A DNA stretch of 22,150 nucleotides from Ophiostoma sp. CBS 140.51 (Eukaryota > Ascomycota > Sordariomycetes > Ophiostomatales > Ophiostomataceae). The position numbers were made by a program, and so were the translations under genes. The DNA is taken from positions 1 through 22,150 of the forward strand of contig JANSLP010000450.1 in assembly GCA_029298735.1 (NCBI GenBank), read 5' to 3'. The notes below the pieces were generated by a model. It searched no databases, was not told the origin of the DNA, and worked only from the letters and a program-made list of their open reading frames with translations. Of this stretch, positions 10,319 to 19,850 are shown in pieces (within the stretch, counting starts at the first letter, position 1; each line of letters opens with the position of its first letter).

Positions 10319-12196
10319 TCACGTCGCCCGCACACCACCCGACGATGCTGCCGTCTTGTTCTCGTGCCGGTGGTCAATCCCGGACAACACTTCCTTCTCC
10401 TGGTGCACGGCCACATGGTTGTTAAGAAGGTGACTCGGGTCGCGTACAAACCATGCGCAGCCCAGGGCTAGCGCGCCGAACGGCACCATCGTGTAGAACA
10501 CAAGCCGGAATGCGCTGGCATATGTGTTGCGGAATGCCAAAGAAGTGGCCGCCTTGACGGCATCGCTGACGCCACCCGGCACGGTATCAAACGCGTGTGG
10601 CACACCGACGGCATTCTCGATGACGGCTGGCACGAGTGCAGTCAGGCTGCCATTAGTCGACGGGTTGAACCCGGCACCAAGAGCGGCGGCCACAATGTTG
10701 CCACCCAAGTTGCGGTTCACGGCACTGTTCATGATCGTGCTAAAGACGGCATTGCCGACCGACCCGCCGGCACTCCGGAATGTGCCCAGCAGACCTGCAG
10801 ACAGGCCCAGCTCTTCGACAGGCACAAACAGTCCGGATGCGACGTACGCCAAACTCGTCACCCAAGTGAAGCAGCTCTGGCCAAAGAGCTGCATCGCCGA
10901 CCAAGCCGCCTTGTTCGTGGGAACGACTGCCGCATAGGCTCCCGTAAAGGCCGTTTGGATGACGAGTGCCAACAGAATCTGGAGCCGCACGTGCTTGATG
11001 CGATGAACGAGCGACGGTAGGATCCAGCCGCCAAGAACACCCGAGAAGTTGGCCGGGATCATCGTGATGCCGATTTGGATGGGGTCATTGGTGAACATGT
11101 ATAGCGTTCCCTGGGGGCCGAGTGTGACGACACCTTGCCAGATCATGCCGCTAACAAAAAGGATGATGAGGTGGACGGTGAACTCGCGGAAAAGAGCGAA
11201 CAGGTGACGAGGGAAAATAGGATGTTTTGGGATGGGCGAGAAGTCGTATGCGAAGCAGCCGGCAAACACGATGGCACCCACGCTGATGGTCGCCGCTACC
11301 ATGGGTATCGAGTAGTTGCTGCGGCCCAGATACGTGATGCCCACCAAGAAAATGGTGAGGCCGGCCGCGAACAACCCCAGACCGATAAAGTCGAGCTCCC
11401 GGAACTCATCCCACCGGGACTTGTCGTAGTCGTGCTGTGGGCGCGAGGGCGGGTAGTAAAAGTAGGCTGTTCCGGCAATGACGAACACGCTGTAGATAAT
11501 CACAATGTAGTAACACCACCGCCATGACGCATGCACAAACAGCTGCGTGCCCAAGTACACACTTAGCGCGCCCCAGGGGATGTTGATGCAGAACTCGGTC
11601 CAGCCGATGCCCGCGCCGCGGTACTTGTTGGGTAGAAGCTCCTGGATACCGGGGTAGCTGACAAAGATGACGCCTGCGCCGAAGCCAATAATGGTTGTGC
11701 CCGCCGCCACAGTCGTTGTGGCATTTGCCGTGCACCCGACGATGCCGCCGATGAGAGTCAACAGCTGCCCGAACAGGAGCACATAGCGCCGACCGAAAAT
11801 ATCGCTAAGACCGCCGGCGATTGAGAAGGAGACGGCCGATGCCACTGACCAGCCGCCGGGGATCCATAAAATGTTGTCCGTGTCGCCAAGTGTCTGGCCT
11901 ATTTGTTGAAGGATGCCTGTCGGAAGAAGGAGACCGGCACTAATGCAAGGGATGTATGACATGCCCATGAACTGCAGTCCTATCAGTGACTGTTTCTATT
12001 TGTTAAGTGAAGGGTGTGAACGTACAAACACCGCCATCAGTGTCGACCATGATACTGTCTCTTCGTCGTCATTGTTTGCGGCAACGACAGGAGGGCTGGC
12101 CTCCGTATCTGTGGCTGGCTTGTCCGCCAGAGCCGGATGCTCCAGGTTGGTCACCGCCTGATGGACTCCATTCTTATCTTCCTCAACGGCGGACAT
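10319..12196 (-). CDS. MFS transporter A, TRI12/DHA2-like
   Basis: Multi-pass major facilitator protein of the fungal TRI12-like group (14-helix drug/toxin or siderophore type), expected in the plasma membrane as a proton-coupled exporter. Exons on the minus strand are 12196-12026 and 11971-10319, giving 607 aa. The 54-nt intron (11972-12025) has donor GTACGT and acceptor CTGCAG, phase 0. The second exon alone could be misread as a gene starting at the Met at 11968, but this would lose the cytosolic N-terminus of 57 residues (beginning MSAVEEDKNG) and the residues leading into helix 1. The MFS signature in loop 2-3 is GGLSDIFGRR at residues 110-119. NKYRGAG and ASWRWCYY are typical of TRI12-like proteins. 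Helices continue to about residue 565, followed by a hydrophilic tail. It shares only the family pattern with transporter B, not near identity, so they are not a recent duplication. The substrate is unknown. Confidence 0.9.
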
Positions 12197-13739
12197 TGTA
12201 GAGATGTTGACTGAGCTATAATTTGGAGATTAAATGTTGTAAACACTTGGCGGGTATGAAGTGTCATCAACAGATGATCATTGTAGAACCATATCAAAGA
12301 GTTGAAGTAGGGAGCTCTAAAAGAATGAGCAGGTGGAGATGATCTCCTTTTGTTAAGTATCTTCCTGGTCGCTCTTCCCATTACCACACCTTCCGTTCAT
12401 TTCTTCCCCTCTCCCGCTTTATCTATGAAGAGACCCTGGCCCTGTCTCCGATACATATAAAGCCGGAATGAGATGGAAGATGTGTGAAAATTACCCGAGA
12501 GTGTTTTCTCAATGGACTGATAAAACAACAGGTGCTGCATTTTACAGGTCCAGCAAGAACCCTTTCTCATCCCGTGTGGCATAATAGACCCGGTGGTCAC
12601 ACACGAGCGGCACAGCATCGAATCAGGGGAAGGTAAGAAAAATAGAAAATGTTGCAAAGAAAAGACGACGAAATGTCAAAAGGGGCAATGGAGACAGATG
12701 TGGTATTGATGACAGACACGGCCCGGAGGTAAACAACTGGATCAAGACAGACTAGTCGCCGATAGACAGGATAATTCGGAAAGATTCGAAGCCAAGACTG
12801 CCCAGACGCCACTCACGAATGCAGACAGTCGGATAGTACACTCAGATGGTGGCTCGCAGAGCCTCATTTTTACGCGTGTACAGTGTACTGTGCGGTTGAA
12901 GAATAGAAGGCGCCCAAAATATGTGCAGCACTTTGTCGCCGTGCTGACAATATTGCATAAGTTGCCCCGTCTTTCTATGCAATCAGGACTGGGCGGCAAG
13001 GAACATGTGCTGGTGAAATAATGAGCCACCGAGAACGAATGAATCCTGACAAAAGTTGCTGGTGTGGGGCAGGAAAAAGAAAAGAGAGGGTGGCAGGCAG
13101 TACGTCTGCATGAGCTGAAAAAACACAGGTCAAGATAGGCGCCTGCATTTTGTGCTAGTTCATGTCAAGTAACACACCCCACGCGTTTTAGACCGCGAAG
13201 GAAAATACAACTGGAAAATGCATAATTGCGCTGTTCTCGATAATACCCCCATGTACCACGAAATCTCTTGTACAGCCAAGTCGCCGTCCTATGTTACCTC
13301 CTATAGTCTCGATAATTTTAATTCGCCAATATTCTGATCAAAGTGCACTTTCACGCAGGCGCCGCCCCACCATAAAGAAAGCTGAATGTCGACACCACAA
13401 GCCATGTCGGTGGCGGAGTGTATGATTGGGCTGTTGGAAACAGGAGTCTAAGAGACGTTGTTTGCTTTTTTCTTTTTTAATGCAGTGAATCGTCCAGTAC
13501 ATAAGAAACTCCACCGTCCCATTCTTTGGCCCGTCTCTCCCTCCCCCTCTCTCTTCTTTTTCTAGAAATATCAACAAGTACATATATACAGGTATGTCTT
13601 CTTCTCTTGCATTCGGTCTCTCGCGGTCACATAGAACCTCCCAGAAATGATCAAACCTCACTAATTTCAATTCCAAATATCTTATCAGCTAAATCAACAG
13701 ACTCATAAAAATATTATCCGTTTTAGTGCCGATCTCAGC
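12197..13739. other. Divergent intergenic region between transporter A and the membrane protein
   Basis: About 1.5 kb holding the promoters of two divergent genes. No convincing ORF, RNA gene or long repeat is seen. A plus-strand TATAAAG occurs at 12456-12462, with no gene close downstream. TATATA at 13583-13588 lies about 152 bp before the start at 13740 and could serve that gene. Open frames on the minus strand at 12397-12657 and 13338-13676 lack any motif. Confidence 0.5.
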
Positions 13740-15459
13740 ATGGCTCCTACTGCATCGATTCATGACGAGCAACACACTCACAATGTGGCGGCCCAGTTAC
13801 CAAGCGTATTTTTGGCAACTTTTATGCACGCTCACCGATGGCGTATGCTGGCACTGATCAGGATCGGCTATCATATGTTTGGTATTTCTGCCGTATTTGC
13901 CAGCTTTTTCATTTTTTCGAGCACAGTTTACGGGGTTATCAGCTGGGCTATAGTTGTTGTGGCATATTATACTCCGCTCTCAATAGTATCCATGATGGCG
14001 CTGTATGTATGCATCAGGCAAGGCATCAGGCAAGGCATCACACAAGGGTGGATTAGAATACTTGTAAGTTGCTCATACTCAGCCTTCTTGGCCGCATGGC
14101 CCTGGCACATATCGCGGCCCCTACACTTTTAATTTTCTTATCCGATCCATGAGTAGTCAGTTTTGATATAAGATCTCGTAATGACACACCCGCAGGCCTA
14201 CATTCAACATAAACCTTCTCGACAGCAGTGGCTGTGGGTTTGGAGACTATCGTGGTTTTATTTTGCCCTATATGGCAATATTGATGATATATGCAACAGC
14301 TACATGGCAATTGCAAGGACAGAGTATGAGTGTGATGGCAACGGCGTCAATTCCGGAGCTGCTTTGTCTTTAGTCATGTTCTTGGACAATGACTTACCGC
14401 TTGAGGTGCCTTGTCCATCGATCATGGATGATAGAGCCTTGCTGAGTCATATCATGAGCTTTTATTATCTTCAAAAGGTGCGTGGTAGTCTCCTAGAAGC
14501 AATTGGCTTCAAGACGCTTGGCTCAGTGGAGGTCGTTCAGATGCGGAATGGTGATCACAAAACCCGCGTTATTGGAAGACGTGAGGCGATTCTGGACCTC
14601 GGTCGCTACAAGGGAAACCGCATAATCAAATTTCTCCGGCACCCGGGCATGGCACCAAGGGGAAATTCGATTGTGAATAAGCTCAAGAGCGCGGGTGTCT
14701 TGGCAGAAGCAGAACACGATCGAGACAATGAGTCTCAAGAGACATCTGTCGCGGATGGCCAAGCAGGGGATGGTAGTCCATCAGCGGTACCTGCACGCGA
14801 GGAATCCGGTGTTCTGTCTAGCAGCATCGAGCCCCATCAAAGGGATGCCAGCAACGCGACTATCCTAATAGCTGGCCCATCACAGATTTTATCTTCTGTG
14901 GCTAGCGATGACCTGGTATTACAACAGCCAAACAGCTTCTTTAGGCAAAGCAGCGGCGGCGAAACCGATATTCCCCTACAAAATTTGGATGAAGTACAGG
15001 GCAGTACTCAACAGGGCCCGCCGCAAAACCTAACAGCGGCATCTGCACAGGAGCAGCCCGGTCCGCCGGAAATGCATGGCCGCTATCACGAAAAGGTTCA
15101 CGCGCTCAATTTTGTGAGCACCTGGCATACAGATCTCGTGGCTATAGCCGTCATACTACCAACCGTGCTTGGCACTGCCCTGTCAATTGTCTGGCCAGCT
15201 GTTGCAGTGGCCCATTACCACGCTGACGTGCAGACAAGTGTGCAAACGGGATTCACTGTTGGGGCATTCATTGTAACAGCAGGTAAGTGATATCTGTGAT
15301 CGATGCCCATTTACTGAAAACTTTCAAGACGACGAAGCAACGATTCTAACCATAATAACAGGCGCCGTGTTGACTGCACTGCTTGCGTTCTATGCTTCAG
15401 TATCCGAGAGCAATAGAAAATTGGCGGATATGCTTATGACGGACGATGATAGAGCTTGA
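13740..15459 (+). CDS. Unrecognised multi-pass membrane protein
   Basis: I do not recognise a named family. Exons are 13740-14063, 14196-15282 and 15362-15459, giving 502 aa. Intron 1 (132 nt) has donor GTAAGT and acceptor CCGCAG, phase 0. Intron 2 (79 nt) has donor GTAAGT and TTCTAAC before ACAG, phase 1. Visible architecture: hydrophilic N-terminus; two hydrophobic segments at about 45-63 and 65-92; a Gln/Arg/Gly repeat at about 92-103; a third Trp/Phe-rich hydrophobic segment at about 119-135; a soluble region to about 290 with charged conserved-looking patches (LGRYKGNRIIKFLRHPG); a Ser/Gln/Pro-rich probably disordered linker to about 415; then two strong transmembrane segments at about 421-447 and 459-483 around HADVQTSVQTGF. 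It uses more A/T-ending codons than its neighbours. It sits between two MFS genes without being co-directional with them. The splicing is well supported; the function is unknown. Confidence 0.75.
14011..14046 (+). repeat. Three-copy 12-bp tandem repeat inside the membrane protein gene
   Basis: The unit GCATCAGGCAAG occurs exactly twice (14011-14022, 14023-14034), and a third copy with two changes, GCATCACACAAG, follows at 14035-14046. Because 12 is a multiple of three, it encodes repeated Arg-Gln-Gly-Ile units in frame just after the second hydrophobic segment. Confidence 0.9.
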
Positions 15460-15700
15460 CCTTGACAAGGTTTTATATATTACTATAAAGTGAACAATGG
15501 TGATAGAGGCTTGGCAATCCAATTGGGCGGAAAGTGGTGTGATAAACTGTTACTTGAGTATGAATGCGGTGTTATTTTGAACCAGTGTCGGCCAAGGGCT
15601 AGTTATATACAAACATCCGAAACTATTGATTATGCTATTGATGCAGTTCACGAATTAGACCTCGATTCCCACATCTCTTTTTTTTTGTGCCTGCTATTAA
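15460..15700. other. Convergent 3' spacer
   Basis: Short AT-rich spacer between the membrane protein gene (plus) and transporter B (minus), which end towards each other. No gene is seen. Confidence 0.5.
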
Positions 15701-17682
15701 TTACACGTCAACTGTCGACGCATCCTTCTCGGTAACACCTGCCGCAGACTTGGTCGTCTTGACAGTTTGCATCTTGCGCTCGACCTTGTCCGTCAGATGC
15801 TTCTGGGCATCCTTGGCAAAGAGACAGCCGATAATAGCGATGCCACCAAAGCCCAGACTGGCAAGGTAGACTGTCTTAAAAGCCTGAGTGTAGGCGATGG
15901 GGTCGGCAGCGGCAACAGCGGCCTGAACGGCGGATGAGTAGCTCGTAATATTGTTATTCTTGTAGGCAGTGATAAGAGCGGGCACCTGGGAAGCGGGCAG
16001 ACCGGCCTGCTCGACGGCAGGGCCAATGTTGGCGGGGATGGTAGTCAACAGACGGTTGCTAAGAATGGCCGAGTAGACGGCAACGGCGACAGAACCACCA
16101 GCGGAACGGATGGAGGCGAGCAGACCCGAGGCGAGACCAATGTCTTCGGCCTTGCAGAAGAGGGGAGCCAGAGCAAGAGACGTAAGCTCGATGAAGCCGA
16201 CGAAGAAGGGGCCCAGAATGGTGAGGGCAATGCCCATGTCCTTCTTTTCGGGAGTCAGGGCAGCGAGGGAAGCAACGAAACCGACCATGGCAAACGTTGA
16301 GAAGATCATCCAGTAGCGGACGTTACCACCCCAACGGATGATAGCACCGGCGCAAATCTGACCAAGGGCCGTAGACGAGGCGACGGTGGTCGAGAGCCAG
16401 CCACCGTAAGTGATATCCTTGGTGAAGAAGTGGCTAATCTGCTGGGGCCACAGGAGCACGGCAGAGTAGTAGAACACTGCATTGTTAGTAAAGGAGCAAA
16501 ATATATACGATATAGGGGCAAACATACTGGATGCAACAGTGGCACAGGCGACGAGAGCCATGAAGCCGCGGTTGGCAAAGAAATGGACGGGAATGGCCGG
16601 GTACTTGAGGTCGGCAAAGTATTCCCAGACAAAGAGGACAATAATGAGAACGATGCCGATGATGAGCGATGACAGTGTGGCGGCCGAGTCCCAGGCGTAG
16701 ATGCTGCCACCCCAGGAGACACCAATCAAAAAGATGGTCAGGCCGGCGGTCCAGAGGAAAATACCGACATAGTCGAGACTCTTGATAATCTCACGCTTGG
16801 TCTTGCGCTCGTGCAGCAGTTCAAAGTTGGGCGGGTGGTAAAAGATAAAGAGGAAGATGACGGCGAGACCGGTGTTGATAATGTTGACGTAGTAGCACCA
16901 GCGCCAGCCGAGCGAAGGAGTGGCAACGAACTTGCGGGCTGTTATCGTCAGTATTATAATTAAAGGAAATTAAATATAAAAATTCGAGCGACAGAAAAGT
17001 CTCACCAATGATCGGGCCGAACGAGGCAAAGGGGGCGTTGGACAGGAAAACGAAGGACAGAACCATGGGCCGGTACTTGTTGGGTACCAGCTCGCCAATG
17101 GCCACGTTAAAGGACAGCTGCACAGTCTCGCCGAGACCGTAGACGGCCGCGCCCACGATGAGAGTCGTAAAGTTCTGAGCAACGGCGCTGATGATAATAC
17201 CGATTAGGGCCACGATGTTGCCGCCAATAAAGAACCAGCGGCGACCGAAGAGATCGGACAGACGGCCAAGAATGGTGTAGGTGAACGACAGGGCAAGCGT
17301 GCGGGCAATGTTGACCCATGCGGTGTAGTCGCTGGGTCCAATGTCCTGGTTGATGTAGCTCAAGATGTTGGTGGGCATGATGACAAACATGTACGCGCTG
17401 ATGGCAGACAAACAGAAGCCCTGACAACTGTTAGTGACTATATAAATAAGTTTGGCATCAGCTGAGACAACGTACAATCAAGGTTCCCAAAAAGCCGACA
17501 GAGTAAAAATAGCCCGGCGGCAGGTCGTCACCGAGGGCGGCCGAGTTGATGGAGATGCTGTCGCTATCGGTATGGACATTGCGGCGAGCGGCCGCGACAT
17601 TATCGCTCGAGGTCGATGCGTCGTGGTGCTCCATGGTGGCCTCGGTCTTGGCATCGGCCGCGTGAATGTCGGCAGAGCTCAT
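15701..17682 (-). CDS. MFS transporter B, TRI12 family (fungal toxin-efflux type)
   Basis: Plasma-membrane exporter of the TRI12 MFS group, named for trichothecene efflux pumps; many members carry other or unknown substrates and nothing here shows a toxin link. Minus-strand exons are 17682-17476, 17420-17006, 16938-16530 and 16478-15701, giving 602 aa. Introns are 17421-17475 (GTACGT; CACTAAC), 16939-17005 (GTGAGA; ACTGAC) and 16479-16529 (GTATGT; TACTAACAATGCAG), in phases 0, 1 and 1. The joins restore family sequence: LIGFCLSAISAY, FGPIIARKFVATP and TVASMFYYSAVLLWPQQ. The first 60 residues are hydrophilic and cytosolic. The loop 2-3 signature is GRLSDLFGRR, with NKYRPM and LGWRWCYYVNIINT further on. 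About 14 helices are apparent. The last intron is 51 nt without an in-frame stop, so its retention would add 17 residues. The C/T-rich leader suggests efficient expression. Confidence 0.92.
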
Positions 17683-19850
17683 GGTAGACGGTAGTGAAGA
17701 AAAAGAATGAACGGAAACAAAAGAAAGAAGGAAGGAGACAGAGAAGAATAGAAAACTCGAGAAAAGGAAGAAGGACTATCTTATTCTCTTCCTCCTGGTG
17801 GAGACGAGAAAAGGCTCAAAAAAGGGAGGTGATGTCGATCCGCTTGTACCCTCGCTCTTTTTGGTCTTGTCAACTCTTGGCTGCGGATAGACAGGGAAGA
17901 TGCAAGAGGAGACGATCAGAATCTAGGGAAGGGCCAGCCCTTATAAACACGAGAGAAGCCAAGCAGGAAGTGGACGGATGCATGAACTGGGGGAATGATA
18001 ATATTTTTGGGGACCACTTGGATGTGTTCTGAATTGTGACAACGTGCTTTCAACGTGGTATGTCTCCGGTCTCCAGGGTGGTTTCTTGGTGTATCGTATC
18101 AACCCCGGGCTCGTCTTGTTCCGTCAGTTCGAATGCGACGCAGATTCTCCAATACCAAGCCCGTGGAATCATTAGAGCATCATTAGAGGAAACGATCCAC
18201 GGCACCTCTTTCCTGGCAATGGCAAGAATTGCAGAAATATTGGCAGTCCTTTGAGACTGTTTGGCAGGCATTTGCAGGATGCCAAGTTGCCAAGGAGCTC
18301 CAGGTGCCTGCGTGAAGGATGTGTGGCACGTTGTGAAGAGGAAATAAGGCGTAGTTGGCCGTTGGCGTAGTCGTAGTGCAAGCCCATAGTCGGATGGGGT
18401 CGTATAGGGAAGAACGGGAGTTTGGACAAGACTGGATCACTGTCGTGCCCGAGACTCCGGTGCGGGCGATTTACCCCAGAAGTTGGCAACTGGGGAAAAG
18501 AGGCCAAAATATGGTTTAAAAAGTGAGGTAGGACTGGGGAAATGGAGAAACAAGGCGAGCGCGAAGCGAGAATTAATGAGAGTCAACGAAAGAATAACAA
18601 AAAAACGATCACAGGAAATCAGAAAACCATGGGGAAAGATGGGGAAGCAAGGCCCCAAGAACTGTGGGGGAATAGTGTCGTGTCGCGTCCCCCACCGGCA
18701 GGCTGGTGTTGGAATAGCGTCGTGTTCGACGGTCCAGTTGCAGAGTCTAGAGCCCAGATGCGCCGGAGATCGAATGGGTTACGTTGACGTCGAGGCGCTT
18801 GATTGGCTTGACTCGTCTTCGTTTGGAGATTTTTACGGCATTTACAACGATTTGAAACGGATTTATGGTGTTGACTCGTCTATCAATGTTGACCCGTCTG
18901 ATAAAGGACTTTGATTTGTGTGGTTTACACAGGCATTTCTGCAGGCCATTACAGAGTCTGATTCAAATCCTTTCCCCCTCTTCTTCTGAACTTCTTTTCT
19001 TCACTTTTTTACTTCCCCAGAATGTGGCACATACCGTCAGACAAAGACTACGTCCTTCGTAGACTACACCCCCGCGGCCAAGCCCGTCGGCTCATAAAAG
19101 GGGGCGCACAATTGACAAAAAAGGGGCGCAAATTTGGTGGGCAAAGCCAAGCACTTCCAAGCACGCCGTTGAATTGTCGCCAAGATCAGCTGGTGTATTA
19201 CCTTGACTCGCTGGAACCACGAAAGCGACGAGGGCGACGCGGCCAGGCCAGACCAGGCCATGTTCGTTTTTCCGTTGAATGTCACATCTTCCCCGTCTCC
19301 CTACACAATTATGGACCATTTTATGGGACGGCTGCACCCATCAGCTGGTATTTTGTTGGTGTTTGTTCGTGTTGGATGCCGTTCTGTCAAGCCTTTGGCT
19401 GTGCTGGGCGGTTCTGGGCAGTCTTGGGAGTTTTGTTTTTGCGCCACAGTGGACATTCCAAGACATTTGGAACATCTTGGAGATCACCATAATGATTCAT
19501 CTCCGTGATACCGGCGACGAGGGGTTGGAAAAGGAACGTCTTTTGCTGCTTTCTCAGCGATTTTTCCAGAGTTTTGCCGCAATTTTTGACGCTCGCCTCC
19601 TCGCGAATGGCACACGACACACAACGTTCCAATTATCACCAGATTCCCCGCATAGAAAAGTCAAGGCTACGCTCCGCCTGCTCGTCACACATGATTCACC
19701 TTGGACGTGCGGAAGTTGTTTTCCTGCTCCGACTCCCACTTCGGTCTCGCAATAGCTGTCTTCATTCTTTTTTGGAGATGCAGGGTGTGGAATCTATTGT
19801 CTAAACGAGATGCAAGTGACTGTCTAACAATGACCTGGTTCGTCTTTTCT
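17683..19850. other. Long region without a convincing gene
   Basis: About 2.2 kb. Near transporter B (17693-17830) the plus strand is purine-rich, so the minus-strand leader is pyrimidine-rich. Further right there are several overlapping open frames of 60-160 codons on both strands, but none shows family motifs, hydrophobic pattern or splice-supported extension. Small direct repeats occur: ATCATTAGAG at 18168-18177 and 18179-18188, and two similar GGGGCGCA-AAT-type blocks around 19100-19135. A species-specific gene or non-coding RNA cannot be excluded. Confidence 0.45.
17941..17947 (-). promoter_or_regulatory. Possible TATA element of transporter B
   Basis: Read on the minus strand the site is TTTATAA followed by GGGC, 259 bp before the ATG at 17682 and upstream of the C/T-rich leader. 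The motif is nearly symmetrical and could equally be chance. Confidence 0.3.

Noticed and set aside
13592..13700. Possible leader intron upstream of the orphan membrane protein (GTATGT to CAACAG)
   Set aside because: The donor is good but the branch site is weak, and without transcript data it cannot be separated from chance.
15701..17477. Reading the minus-strand blocks as two separate transporter genes
   Set aside because: Introns with good signals at 16939-17005 and 16479-16529 join them into one normal-length TRI12-type protein.
18483..18914. 143-codon plus-strand frame in the long spacer
   Set aside because: No motif, irregular composition and overlapping alternatives of similar length.
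19022..19755. Overlapping plus-strand frames before the CoA-ligase 3' end
   Set aside because: They overlap in competing frames, have no family signature, and no consistent splice model joins them.
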